A stretch of 7,788 nt of DNA from contig CALZHV010000096.1 of NCBI GenBank assembly GCA_945787485.1, positions 1 through 7,788 on the forward strand. The letters run 5' to 3'. The notes below the pieces were generated by a model. It was not told the origin of the DNA. It searched no databases and saw nothing but the letters and a program-made list of their open reading frames with translations. Made by a program: the position numbers and the translations under genes. Position 1 is the first letter of the stretch; each line of letters starts with the position of its first letter. Shown here in pieces: positions 1 to 6,272 of this stretch. The stretch is from an uncultured Lachnospiraceae bacterium (GTDB taxonomy: Bacteria; Bacillota; Clostridia; Lachnospirales; Lachnospiraceae).

Positions 1-144
1 TTCTTTTCCAACAAAAGTCTCATACAGTTTCTAAAAGACTGGCAGGCAATGAAAGAATTACTTGCTTCTGGCAGCCAGACTCAAGACAATTATGAGATTT
101 GGAAAACAATTCGTCCAAGTGTAACAAAGGTAACCCACGAATAA
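1..144 (+). CDS. C-terminal fragment of an unrecognised mobile-element protein
   Basis: An open frame runs from the window edge to a TAA at 142-144, giving 47 visible residues that begin FFSNKSLIQFLKDWQ and end SVTKVTHE. The 5' end lies outside the window. The codon use resembles that of the integrase that follows 57 nt later on the same strand, so it is probably the preceding gene of the same mobile element. I do not recognise the family. The fragment is hydrophilic, shows no membrane segment and no metal-binding or catalytic motif, and is predicted to be largely helical around LIQFLKDWQAMKELL. Genes at this position are often excisionases, relaxases or small regulators, but nothing here distinguishes between them. 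A chance open frame of 47 codons cannot be fully excluded. Confidence 0.5.
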   Translation, partial: FFSNKSLIQFLKDWQAMKELLASGSQTQDNYEIWKTIRPSVTKVTHE

Positions 145-201
145 TAATCATTTTAGACCTTTGCTATCAGCTTTCTAGTAAATAGCGAAAGGATGGTGCT
201 T

Positions 202-1257
202 ATGAAGTTACCCAACGGATACGGAAGCGTTGTAAAACTTTCCGGCAAAAGAAGAAGACCTTATCAAGTGCGAAAAACTACAGGTTGGCACTATGATAAG
301 GAAAAAGACAAACAGGTTCAGGATATGATTACGATTGGATATGCAGCTACAAAAGCAGAAGCCTTACAGATGCTTGCAGAATACAATAATAATCCATTCG
401 ATACCAAGGCTGCTAAAATGACCTTTTCCGATGTATATGAAGAATGGTCAAAGCGTAAGTTTCCTACTATTTCTGAATCCAATGTAAAAGGATACTCTGC
501 TTCATATAAAGCGTGTGAATCCCTTTATAACAAAGTATTCAAGGATATTAAGCTAGTTGATTTACAGACTGTCATTGATACTTGTGGCAAGAATTTTCCC
601 ACACTAAAGAAAATCAAAGTGTTATTCAATCAGCTATATGACTATGCCTTGAAGAATGATATTTGCAACAAGGACTATTCCGACTATGTGGACATCACAC
701 AGTATAAGGATCGCAATCCTAACAAATACGACAGAAACAAGTTTGAAAAGAACGAGATTGATATGATATGGGAGCAAAAGGAAGATAAATATTATCAGAT
801 TGTATTGATGCTTCTATACAGTGGAGTTCGAGTTTCAGAATTGCTGGATTTGAAAAAAGAAAATGTCCATCTAGAAGAACAATATTTTGATGTTATCTGT
901 AGTAAAACAGAAAATGGTATTAGAAAGGTTCCCATAGCAGATAAGCTTCTGCCATACTACAAAGCTTGGTATGAATCCTGTCCGGAATGTGAATATCTAC
1001 TTCACACAGAGGACGGAAATCATTTCCTATACCGAAACTACTACGATAGCTATTTTAAACCTTTAATGGAACAGTTAAATATTAATCGTACGCCCCATTG
1101 TTGTAGACATACCTGTATTTCAATGTTAGCGGAAGCTGGTGTGAATCAGACAATAATCAAAAAGATTGTGGGGCACTCTGGTGCTATGACTTTGACCGAA
1201 AAAGTATACACACACTTTGATATAAAGGAGCTTGTAGATGCGATTAATAAGATTTAA
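202..1257 (+). CDS. int: Tyrosine recombinase / integrase of an integrated element
   Basis: This is a phage- or ICE-type tyrosine recombinase that would cut and rejoin DNA at the attachment sites. In the 351-residue form, residues about 1-60 are a basic N-terminal arm-binding domain, about 70-170 a SAM-like core-binding domain (TFSDVYEEWSKRKF), and about 180-351 the catalytic domain. The catalytic set is visible: R210 in SGVRVSELLDL, a lysine near 235 in the beta-hairpin (CSKTENGIRKV), H299 and R302 in PHCCRHTC, H325 in VGHSG, and the nucleophile Y336 in EKVYTHFDI. An in-frame ATG lies at 193, but the Shine-Dalgarno AAAGGA (188-193) overlaps it and stands 8 nt before the ATG at 202, so 202 is preferred. 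The gene points at the 3' end of rpsI, and arm-like repeats lie between them. It looks full length and intact. The precise element class is not determined. Confidence 0.93.
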   Translation: MKLPNGYGSVVKLSGKRRRPYQVRKTTGWHYDKEKDKQVQDMITIGYAATKAEALQMLAEYNNNPFDTKAAKMTFSDVYEEWSKRKFPTISESNVKGYSASYKACESLYNKVFKDIKLVDLQTVIDTCGKNFPTLKKIKVLFNQLYDYALKNDICNKDYSDYVDITQYKDRNPNKYDRNKFEKNEIDMIWEQKEDKYYQIVLMLLYSGVRVSELLDLKKENVHLEEQYFDVICSKTENGIRKVPIADKLLPYYKAWYESCPECEYLLHTEDGNHFLYRNYYDSYFKPLMEQLNINRTPHCCRHTCISMLAEAGVNQTIIKKIVGHSGAMTLTEKVYTHFDIKELVDAINKI

Positions 1258-1266
1258 ATTTAAGAA

Positions 1267-1302
1267 AGGACATTCCCCAGTATTTCTACTGAAAAATGTC
1301 CT
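1267..1302 (+). terminator. Hairpin after the integrase gene, possibly a terminator on both strands
   Basis: The arms AGGACATT (1267-1274) and AATGTCCT (1295-1302) form a perfect 8-bp stem. Inside it, CAGTA (1278-1282) and TACTG (1287-1291) form a second 5-bp stem with a TTTC loop. The two stems are separated by a symmetrical CCC/AAA internal loop. It begins 10 nt after the integrase stop codon. On the plus strand no T-run follows. On the minus strand the hairpin is followed by TTTCTTAAATTT, so it could also stop transcripts reading out of rpsI. The structure is clear; the terminator role is inferred. Confidence 0.5.
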
Positions 1303-1319
1303 ATACATATCATAATCTT

Positions 1320-1352
1320 TGTTGCATACCTGTTGCATATGTGTTGCATTTG
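1320..1352 (+). repeat. Three 11-bp tandem TGTTGCAT repeats, probable integrase arm sites
   Basis: TGTTGCAT occurs at 1320-1327, 1331-1338 and 1342-1349, exactly 11 bp apart, with variable 3-bp fillers (ACC, ATG, TTG). The spacing is about one helical turn, so all copies face the same side of the DNA. They lie between the integrase gene and the presumed attachment site. Known elements such as Tn916 and lambda carry short direct repeats in this position, bound by the N-terminal domain of the integrase. The repeat is seen directly; the binding role is inferred. Confidence 0.65.
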
Positions 1353-1429
1353 ATGTAAATTCCAGCACATCTGACAACGTTCCACAACTTCTGTAACCCT
1401 TGTAAAATGGGCTTTTCTTGATATCTTCG

Positions 1430-1480
1430 TTTCCGAAAGATTATCTCTTTGAAAACTGTGGTGCTCTTCTCGCTGCCTTT
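1430..1480. other. Presumed attachment junction at the 3' end of rpsI
   Basis: The integrase gene and its arm-like repeats end close to the last codons of rpsI, whose conserved C-terminus (APQFSKR, then stop at 1441-1443) is preserved. Integrases often use the 3' end of a conserved gene and restore it on insertion, and rpsI has been reported as a target for ICE-type elements in Firmicutes. The core is therefore expected within or just beside the last codons of rpsI. The other end of the element is outside the window, so the duplicated core cannot be seen and the limits given here are approximate. Confidence 0.5.
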
Positions 1481-1836
1481 AAACCTGGCTTCTTTCTTTC
1501 CTTCATACGTGGATCTCTTGTTAAGAAACCTGCCTTCTTTAATGCTGGTCTGTAGTCAGCATCTGCCTGAAGGAGTGCTCTTGAAATACCATGTCTGATT
1601 GCACCTGCCTGTCCTGTAAATCCGCCACCTTTAACGTTTACAAGAACATCGAACTTACCAGTTGTGCCTGTTGCAGCAAATGGCTGATTAACGATTACCT
1701 TAAGAGTATTTAAACCGAAGTAATCATCCATGTCCTTCTTATTTATAGTTACTTTACCAGTACCTGGTACAAGATAAACTCTTGCAACACTGCTCTTTCT
1801 TCTACCTGTTCCGTAAAATCTTGAACTCTTAGCCAC
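1441..1836 (-). CDS. rpsI: 30S ribosomal protein S9
   Basis: S9 (uS9) is a small-subunit ribosomal protein whose C-terminal tail reaches the P-site tRNA. The 131-residue product has the full family pattern: GTGRRKSSVARVYL at residues 9-22, GGGFTGQAGAIRHGISRAL around 70-88, and the basic tail LTRDPRMKERKKPGLK ending in QFSKR. It starts with GTG at 1836. A strong GGGAGG lies 8 nt upstream (1845-1850), which supports that start. It follows rplM after 17 nt and shares its transcript, the usual arrangement. The 3' end adjoins a mobile element yet the terminal SKR is intact, so the protein should be normal. Its original downstream sequence, including any native terminator, has probably been replaced by element DNA. 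Confidence 0.98.
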   Translation of the reverse strand: MAKSSRFYGTGRRKSSVARVYLVPGTGKVTINKKDMDDYFGLNTLKVIVNQPFAATGTTGKFDVLVNVKGGGFTGQAGAIRHGISRALLQADADYRPALKKAGFLTRDPRMKERKKPGLKAARRAPQFSKR

Positions 1837-1853
1837 GAACTTTTCCTCCCTTA

Positions 1854-2288
1854 TTAATACTTAATCTCTAATACTTCTGGTTTCTGTGCCTGCTGCTTGT
1901 GCTCAGGTCCAGCATATACGTGAAGCTTCTTAATCATCTGTCTTCCGAGTGGTCCCTTTGGAAGCATTCCCTTAACTGCAAGATAAATAACATCCTCCGG
2001 CTTCTTTGCGAGCTTCTCTTTAAGAGTCTGCTCTTTCATACCACCTACGTAATCTGAATGATGATAATAAATCTTCTGATCTAACTTCTTACCAGTTACT
2101 TTGATTTTATCAGCGTTTACTACTACTACGTAATCGCCAGTATCAATATGTGGTGTAAATGTTGGCTTGTTCTTTCCTCTTAAAATACTTGCTATCTCAG
2201 ATGATAAACGACCTAATGTATGTCCTGTAGCATCAACTACATACCACTTTCTTTCAATGTTTGATGGGCTTGCCATAAAGCTCTTCAT
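1854..2288 (-). CDS. rplM: 50S ribosomal protein L13
   Basis: L13 (uL13) is an early-assembling large-subunit protein that binds 23S rRNA. The 144-residue product shows the family signature throughout: WYVVDATGHTLGRLSSEIA (residues 15-33), LRGKNKPTFTPHIDTGD, the YYHHSDYVGG segment, and AVKGMLPKGPLGRQMIKKLHVY followed by GPEHKQQAQKPE. Length is normal for the family. AAGGAGG (2296-2302) sits 7 nt before the ATG, a near-perfect ribosome binding site. It is the first gene of an rplM-rpsI operon driven by a consensus promoter about 220 bp upstream. In other Firmicutes this operon can have an autoregulatory L13 leader, and the long untranslated region here is compatible with that. Confidence 0.98.
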   Translation of the reverse strand: MKSFMASPSNIERKWYVVDATGHTLGRLSSEIASILRGKNKPTFTPHIDTGDYVVVVNADKIKVTGKKLDQKIYYHHSDYVGGMKEQTLKEKLAKKPEDVIYLAVKGMLPKGPLGRQMIKKLHVYAGPEHKQQAQKPEVLEIKY

Positions 2289-2500
2289 TGTGGTTCCTCC
2301 TTAATAATAATCGAAAATTTGTCCTTTGCATATGATATAATAACCGCAATGTCCGAAACGATTAATCGCTATGCTCAAAACTACCTTTTATACAGAACTG
2401 CTATCAGAATTAATGGAGTTCATCTGAATAACCGTTCTTTATTAACCTTGCATAATACCGGGGCTATTGGTTTTATGCAGAGTTTTACCTTATGTCACAG
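2289..2500 (-). promoter_or_regulatory. Long structured 5' leader of rplM-rpsI, possible L13 autoregulatory leader
   Basis: About 210 nt separate the predicted transcription start (near 2500) from the rplM ATG with no convincing gene between. On the minus strand a hairpin forms from TGCATAA (2473-2479) and TTATGCA (2449-2455): 7 bp, extended inward past one mismatch by ACC/GGT, with a loop of AATAGCCCC. A second is possible: AGAAC/GTTCT enclosing TCAGA/TCTGA (roughly 2395-2440). A palindrome CGATTAATCG (2359-2368) contains TAATCG, which could pair with CGATTA at 2308-2313, close to the ribosome binding site. Rfam has an L13 leader family from Bacillus-type bacteria; I cannot test whether this matches it, and this leader is longer. 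The regulatory role is inference. Confidence 0.4.
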
Positions 2501-2506
2501 TTAAAT

Positions 2507-2535
2507 ATTATATTATATGGCTAATTCTCTGTCAA
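2507..2535 (-). promoter_or_regulatory. Consensus sigma-A promoter of rplM-rpsI
   Basis: On the minus strand TTGACA (2530-2535) and TATAAT (2507-2512) are both perfect and separated by exactly 17 bp. Transcription should start near 2498-2501. Such a strong promoter fits a ribosomal-protein operon. It also shows that rplM-rpsI has its own start rather than depending on readthrough from truA. Confidence 0.88.
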
Positions 2536-2651
2536 CAGCTTTTTTATGTTTTTTATCTTCATTTTTTATGTAACATGTTTTTCATTTTTTCATTTTCATT
2601 TTTTGAAAATGAAAATAAAATACTACTAATTATTTTAAAATTATTACAAAT

Positions 2652-2696
2652 ATATAATACAGGTAAAAGGCACTAAACCTTTTACCTGTATTATAT
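2652..2696 (-). terminator. 19-bp perfect hairpin at the end of truA
   Basis: The arms 2652-2670 and 2678-2696 pair without a mismatch over 19 bp, with a 7-nt loop (CACTAAA on the plus strand). The stem core is AGGTAAAAGG/CCTTTTACCT. It starts at the truA stop codon (TAA at 2696-2698). On the minus strand the second arm ends in TATTATAT and runs into ATTTGTAATAATTTT, a U-rich though interrupted tract, so it is a plausible intrinsic terminator for truA. The remaining stretch to the rplM promoter (2536-2651) is very AT-rich with many T-runs on the plus strand. It holds a second, weak 12-bp AT-only hairpin (2587-2598 with 2604-2615). I see no gene there. Confidence 0.65.
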
Positions 2697-3430
2697 TATA
2701 AATATTCAATATTTATCAGTGTCAAACCGCAAGCCTCTGCTTTTGGTCCGGCAACCGCTCTGTCCTTCGCATTGAGAATTTCCTTAACATGCTCCGGCGT
2801 GTACATTCCCATTCCGACCCTTAACAGTGTTCCCATAATTATTCTTACCATATTATAAAGGAAGCCTGTTCCTTTAATAGTCATTGTTATCATATCGCCT
2901 TTTTTGTCAAAGGTTATTTCTGTTACTTCTCGAACTGTTGATTCTACATTTGTTCTTGGCGTACAAAATGATTTAAAATCATGTTCTCCAACAAGATATT
3001 TTGCGCCTTCCCGCATTTTATCTATATCAATATTGAAATAAACAAATTTTGAATACAGTCTTACTGTAGGGTCAGGGAATTTATTATTATAAATTTTATA
3101 TTCATATGTTTTTATTGTATCACAAAATCTCGGATGAAAATCATCGGCAACCTGTTCTGATTTTTGTATTCTTATATCATCCGGCAATCTTTGATTAAGT
3201 GCATATGATATTTTTTCTGCCGGTATCCTTGTATTCGTATCGAATACAGCAACATTTCCCAGTGCATGAACACCAGAATCCGTTCTGCTTGCTCCGATAA
3301 CGCGGATATCTTCATTTAATAATTCCGAAAGCTTTTGATTTAGCACCTCTTCAATTGTAATGGCGTTATCCTGTATTTGCCATCCACAATAATTTGTGCC
3401 ATCGTAAGCTACAATTAATTTTACTCTCAT
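2696..3430 (-). CDS. truA: tRNA pseudouridine synthase A
   Basis: TruA converts uridines 38-40 of the tRNA anticodon stem to pseudouridine. The 244-residue product starts MRVKLIVAYDGTNYCGWQIQ and carries the catalytic motif GASRTDSGVHALG, with the nucleophilic aspartate at residue 51 of this form (RTD). The conserved C-terminal block GTGFLYNMVRIIMGTLLRVG is also present. Length is normal. The start is uncertain: a TTG at 3431-3433 lies 8 nt after the AAAGAGGA ribosome binding site (3441-3448), while the ATG at 3430 lies 11 nt after the GAGG; the ATG gives the usual N-terminus. The gene follows the ATPase gene by about 55 nt without an obvious terminator or good promoter, so co-transcription is likely. 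Its usual neighbour ecfT lies more than 3 kb upstream, displaced by the metal operon. Confidence 0.96.
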   Translation of the reverse strand: MRVKLIVAYDGTNYCGWQIQDNAITIEEVLNQKLSELLNEDIRVIGASRTDSGVHALGNVAVFDTNTRIPAEKISYALNQRLPDDIRIQKSEQVADDFHPRFCDTIKTYEYKIYNNKFPDPTVRLYSKFVYFNIDIDKMREGAKYLVGEHDFKSFCTPRTNVESTVREVTEITFDKKGDMITMTIKGTGFLYNMVRIIMGTLLRVGMGMYTPEHVKEILNAKDRAVAGPKAEACGLTLINIEYL

Positions 3431-3486
3431 CAATATTTTATCCTCTTTAAAGATGTATAATCCGCTTATTGTAGTGTTTATTAGTA

Positions 3487-5448
3487 TTATTTTTTGTTAT
3501 TTATACTTAATGCTCTTATAGCATTAAGTACAGCAACTACCATAACTCCAACATCCGCAAAAATTGCAATCCACATATTGGCAATACCGATTGCACCAAG
3601 AATCAAACATATAAATTTTACAGCAATCGCAAATACAATATTTTGCTTAACAATTTTAAGTGTTTTGTTTGAAATCTTAATTGCAAGGGCGATTTTTTCA
3701 GGATCATCATCCATCAATACTATATCGGCTGCTTCAATAGCTGCATCTGAACCAAGTGCTCCCATCGCAATACCAATATCTGCTCTCGAAAGAACAGGCG
3801 CATCATTTATTCCATCTCCTACGAATGCAAGCTTTTCCTTCTCTTCCTTTTCTTCGAGCAATGCTTCTACCTCGCTCACCTTATCTGCCGGAAGCAGCTC
3901 ACTTTTTACAATATCAACATCCAATTCGCCAGCAACCTTGTGTGCTGTTTTTTGGGAATCGCCTGTAAGCATTATGGTTTTTTTGATTCCGTTTTTCTTA
4001 AGTCCGACTATTGCTTTTTTAGAAGTAGGCTTTACGACATCTGAAATCGTAATAAAACCTGCATATTTTCCATCGATTGCTATATATACAACAGTTCCCT
4101 CATCATGACCGGTAATATTATCTATACCAATTTTATGCATAAGCTTCATATTTCCTGCATGAACCTTGGAACCATTTACTTCAGCACAAACACCATGTCC
4201 CGCTATTTCTTCAATATTTTTTACGTCTTCAAGCATCAACTCTTTGCTATATGCCTGTTTAAGTCCCATACTTATGGGATGGTTGGAAGCACTCTCAGCA
4301 TGAGCCGCATAATAAAGCAATTTATCATCATCGTAATCTGACTCCGGATATATACCTGTAACTTCAAACACACCCTTTGTAAGAGTACCTGTCTTATCAA
4401 AAACAACATACTTTGCATTTGATAACGCTTCCAAATAATTTGAGCCTTTTACTAAAATACCATTTTTTGATGCACACCCAATTCCACTGAAAAAGCTGAG
4501 CGGAATAGAAATAACCAATGCACAAGGACAGCTTATTACAAGAAATGTCAATGCTCGGGTAATCCATGTTCCAAAATCAGCATTATTTCCCATTAACATG
4601 TTAATAACCGGGGGAATAATTGCAAGCGCAAGTGCACTGTAACATACAATCGGAGTATAATATTTTGCAAATTTGGTAATAAAATTTTCCGACTTGGATT
4701 TTTTCATGCTTGAATTTTCAACCAAATCAAGAATCTTTGAAACAGTTGATTCTCCAAAGCTCTTTGTTGTATTTATCTTTATTACACCATTAATATTAAT
4801 GCATCCGCTTATTACCTCATCTCCCACAGAAGCTTCTCTTGGCATACTCTCGCCTGTTAACGCAGAAGTATTAAGACTGGTATTTCCTTCTGTAATAATT
4901 CCGTCAATAGGAACCTTTTCTCCCGGATTTACAATTATTGTTGTTCCAATTCCAACACTGTCAGGGTCAACCTTCTCGATTTTTCCGTCTTTAATTACAT
5001 TTGCATAATCAGGTCTTATATCCATCAGCGCAGTAATATTTTTTCTGCTTTTTCCGATTGCAACACTCTGAAACAATTCACCAATCTGATAGAAAAGCAT
5101 TACCGCTACGCTTTCCTTAAAATCACCCAGACAAATTGCTCCGACAGTTGCAACCGCCATAAGGAAATTCTCATCAAACACCTGACCTCTAAATATTCCT
5201 TTAACAGCCTTTTTTATTATATCATATCCAATTACAATATACGGAATAATATAAAGCACAAGATTCAACTGCCACGGCCATGTAGGTCCAAACATATATG
5301 GAAACGGATAGATAGAATAAGTTTCGTCAAAATCTTTTATCGCATTGGCAAATCCAGCTTCATACAGTTTTGATATTCCTATAATAACAGCCATCAATAC
5401 AACAGTTACAATTATTCTGATAAGTACCTTTTTCTGCTTTCTATTCAT
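3487..5448 (-). CDS. cadA: Zinc/cadmium/lead-exporting P1B-type ATPase without its own HMA domain
   Basis: This membrane pump uses ATP to export soft divalent metals. All P-type landmarks are present in the 653 residues: TGES (198-201) in the actuator domain, SCPC (306-309) in the ion-binding membrane helix, DKTGT with phosphorylated D351, the P1B-specific HP at H390-P391, TGDS (495-498) and GDGINDAP (544-551). K611 in the seventh helix and D632 (ADVGV) in the eighth match the Zn/Cd/Pb class P1B-2 (ZntA/CadA) rather than the copper class. About eight membrane segments can be drawn: near 8-27, 61-79, 94-108, 112-130, 264-287, 298-325, 604-622 and 624-646. There is no N-terminal CxxC metal domain; that module is encoded separately 35 nt upstream. 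The ribosome binding site is weak (GGTGG, 4 nt before ATG). The symbol cadA is used by family; zntA would be equally fair. Confidence 0.95.
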   Translation of the reverse strand: MNRKQKKVLIRIIVTVVLMAVIIGISKLYEAGFANAIKDFDETYSIYPFPYMFGPTWPWQLNLVLYIIPYIVIGYDIIKKAVKGIFRGQVFDENFLMAVATVGAICLGDFKESVAVMLFYQIGELFQSVAIGKSRKNITALMDIRPDYANVIKDGKIEKVDPDSVGIGTTIIVNPGEKVPIDGIITEGNTSLNTSALTGESMPREASVGDEVISGCININGVIKINTTKSFGESTVSKILDLVENSSMKKSKSENFITKFAKYYTPIVCYSALALAIIPPVINMLMGNNADFGTWITRALTFLVISCPCALVISIPLSFFSGIGCASKNGILVKGSNYLEALSNAKYVVFDKTGTLTKGVFEVTGIYPESDYDDDKLLYYAAHAESASNHPISMGLKQAYSKELMLEDVKNIEEIAGHGVCAEVNGSKVHAGNMKLMHKIGIDNITGHDEGTVVYIAIDGKYAGFITISDVVKPTSKKAIVGLKKNGIKKTIMLTGDSQKTAHKVAGELDVDIVKSELLPADKVSEVEALLEEKEEKEKLAFVGDGINDAPVLSRADIGIAMGALGSDAAIEAADIVLMDDDPEKIALAIKISNKTLKIVKQNIVFAIAVKFICLILGAIGIANMWIAIFADVGVMVVAVLNAIRALSINNKK

Positions 5449-5483
5449 AAAACCACCAATCTTTCAAACAATCGATTATAGCA

Positions 5484-5702
5484 TTAAAAAATAATATCGC
5501 AGTCATCTTCTACTTTTTTACAATTTTTAAGTGCCTTCTTCATCACCTTTTTCTCATCAGCACCTTCTTCAAACTCTACTTTGAGCTTTAATGTCATAAA
5601 GCTTAGTGATGCATCCTTTACACCTTCTGTTTTCTTTATTGCTTCTTCCATTTTTGCTGCACAATTTGCGCAGTCAACTTCAACATCGTATGTTTTTGTC
5701 AT
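5484..5702 (-). CDS. Small heavy-metal-associated (HMA) domain protein
   Basis: This 72-residue protein is a single ferredoxin-like HMA domain. The metal loop is DCANC (D10, C11, C14). The aspartate before the first cysteine resembles the DCxxC of the zinc/cadmium pump ZntA, in contrast to the TCxxC usual in copper chaperones such as CopZ. Two more cysteines lie at the C-terminus (C61 and C68, in CKKVEDDCDIIF), which could add ligands or form a second site. It has a good GAGAGAGG ribosome binding site 9 nt before the ATG and sits between the repressor and the pump genes. By position it supplies the metal-binding module missing from the pump, either as a soluble metallochaperone or as a regulatory partner. 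It is often auto-annotated as CopZ; I avoid that name because the motif and context argue for zinc/cadmium. Confidence 0.88.
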   Translation of the reverse strand: MTKTYDVEVDCANCAAKMEEAIKKTEGVKDASLSFMTLKLKVEFEEGADEKKVMKKALKNCKKVEDDCDIIF

Positions 5703-5763
5703 AGCTATTTACCTCTCTCATTTATTATTTTAGATATTAATATTTGTACAATTTTTATTACTA

Positions 5764-6108
5764 TTATTCCTGAACATGGTCCATTCCAACATTTAATATA
5801 GTTCTGACATGTTCATCATTTAATGCATAAAAAATTATTTTTCCTTCTCTTCTGAATTTAATCAATTTTGCATCCTTTAATATTTTGAGCTGATGACTTA
5901 CCGCTGATTGTGAAATATTCAAAATCTGAGAAATGTCACCAACGCATAATTCAGATTCTATAAGTGCGTACAGTATTCTAATTCTTGTCGAGTCACCAAA
6001 CACTTTAAACAACTCAGCCAAATCGTATAAATCTTCTTCATGTGGCTGTGCTGCAAGGACTTTATTAACTGTTTCTTTGTGAACTGCAAGATAATTGTTA
6101 TTTTCCAT
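5764..6108 (-). CDS. SmtB/CzrA-like ArsR-family metal-sensing repressor
   Basis: A winged-helix repressor that should leave its operator when it binds zinc, cadmium or lead. In the 114-residue form the fold is recognisable: FGDSTRIRILYAL, then ISQILNISQSAVSHQLKILKDA as the recognition region, then the wing GKIIFYAL. The alpha-5 metal site is complete: D98, H100, H111 and E114, with spacing DxH then H and E at +11 and +14, as known for SmtB (D, H, H, E) and CzrA. The alpha-3 region reads ELCVGD, as in SmtB; it lacks the second cysteine of the CadC ELCVCD cadmium/lead site. The ATG at 6108 is preferred because AAAGG stands 8 nt before it; an in-frame GTG at 6117 has only 4 nt spacing. It is the first gene of the efflux operon and probably controls its own promoter. 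Confidence 0.93.
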   Translation of the reverse strand: MENNNYLAVHKETVNKVLAAQPHEEDLYDLAELFKVFGDSTRIRILYALIESELCVGDISQILNISQSAVSHQLKILKDAKLIKFRREGKIIFYALNDEHVRTILNVGMDHVQE

Positions 6109-6230
6109 CTTTATCACCTTTCCTTTAGCAATTTTATGTTAACCTTTGTACATTGTCATTAATGTTTTTCCAAAATCTTTATTAAATATAATTTAACAAT
6201 TTTTATTATCAGAAAATGTTATTACATTTC

Positions 6231-6272
6231 AACATATGCTCATATTTATATATTCAATTATATTCATATGTT
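6231..6272 (-). promoter_or_regulatory. Candidate operator of the ArsR-family repressor
   Basis: A perfect 8-bp inverted repeat, AACATATG (6231-6238) and CATATGTT (6265-6272), brackets the -10 box and the presumed transcription start; the arms are 34 bp apart in register. A smaller imperfect palindrome ATATGCTCATAT lies at 6234-6245. SmtB/CzrA repressors usually bind 12-2-12 inverted repeats containing TGAA/TTCA next to the start site. The match to that pattern is only partial and the DNA is AT-rich, so the exact site is uncertain. Confidence 0.35.

Noticed and set aside
1126..1377. Minus-strand open frame of 83 codons downstream of rpsI
   Set aside because: It overlaps the catalytic end of the integrase on the other strand and spans the hairpin and arm repeats; no family features or ribosome binding site.
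1370..1440. Intrinsic terminator directly after rpsI
   Set aside because: A 5-bp GAAA-capped hairpin at the stop codon and a weak GCCC/GGGT pairing exist, but neither is followed by a T-run.
2319..2676. Two plus-strand open frames of 61 and 69 codons upstream of rplM
   Set aside because: They overlap the rplM promoter, leader and an AT-rich tract on the opposite strand, have low-complexity products rich in F, L and I, and lack convincing ribosome binding sites.
3494..4108. Plus-strand open frame of 204 codons
   Set aside because: It is the antisense shadow of the ATPase gene, whose motifs prove the minus-strand frame; the product is a low-complexity S/I/A-rich translation.
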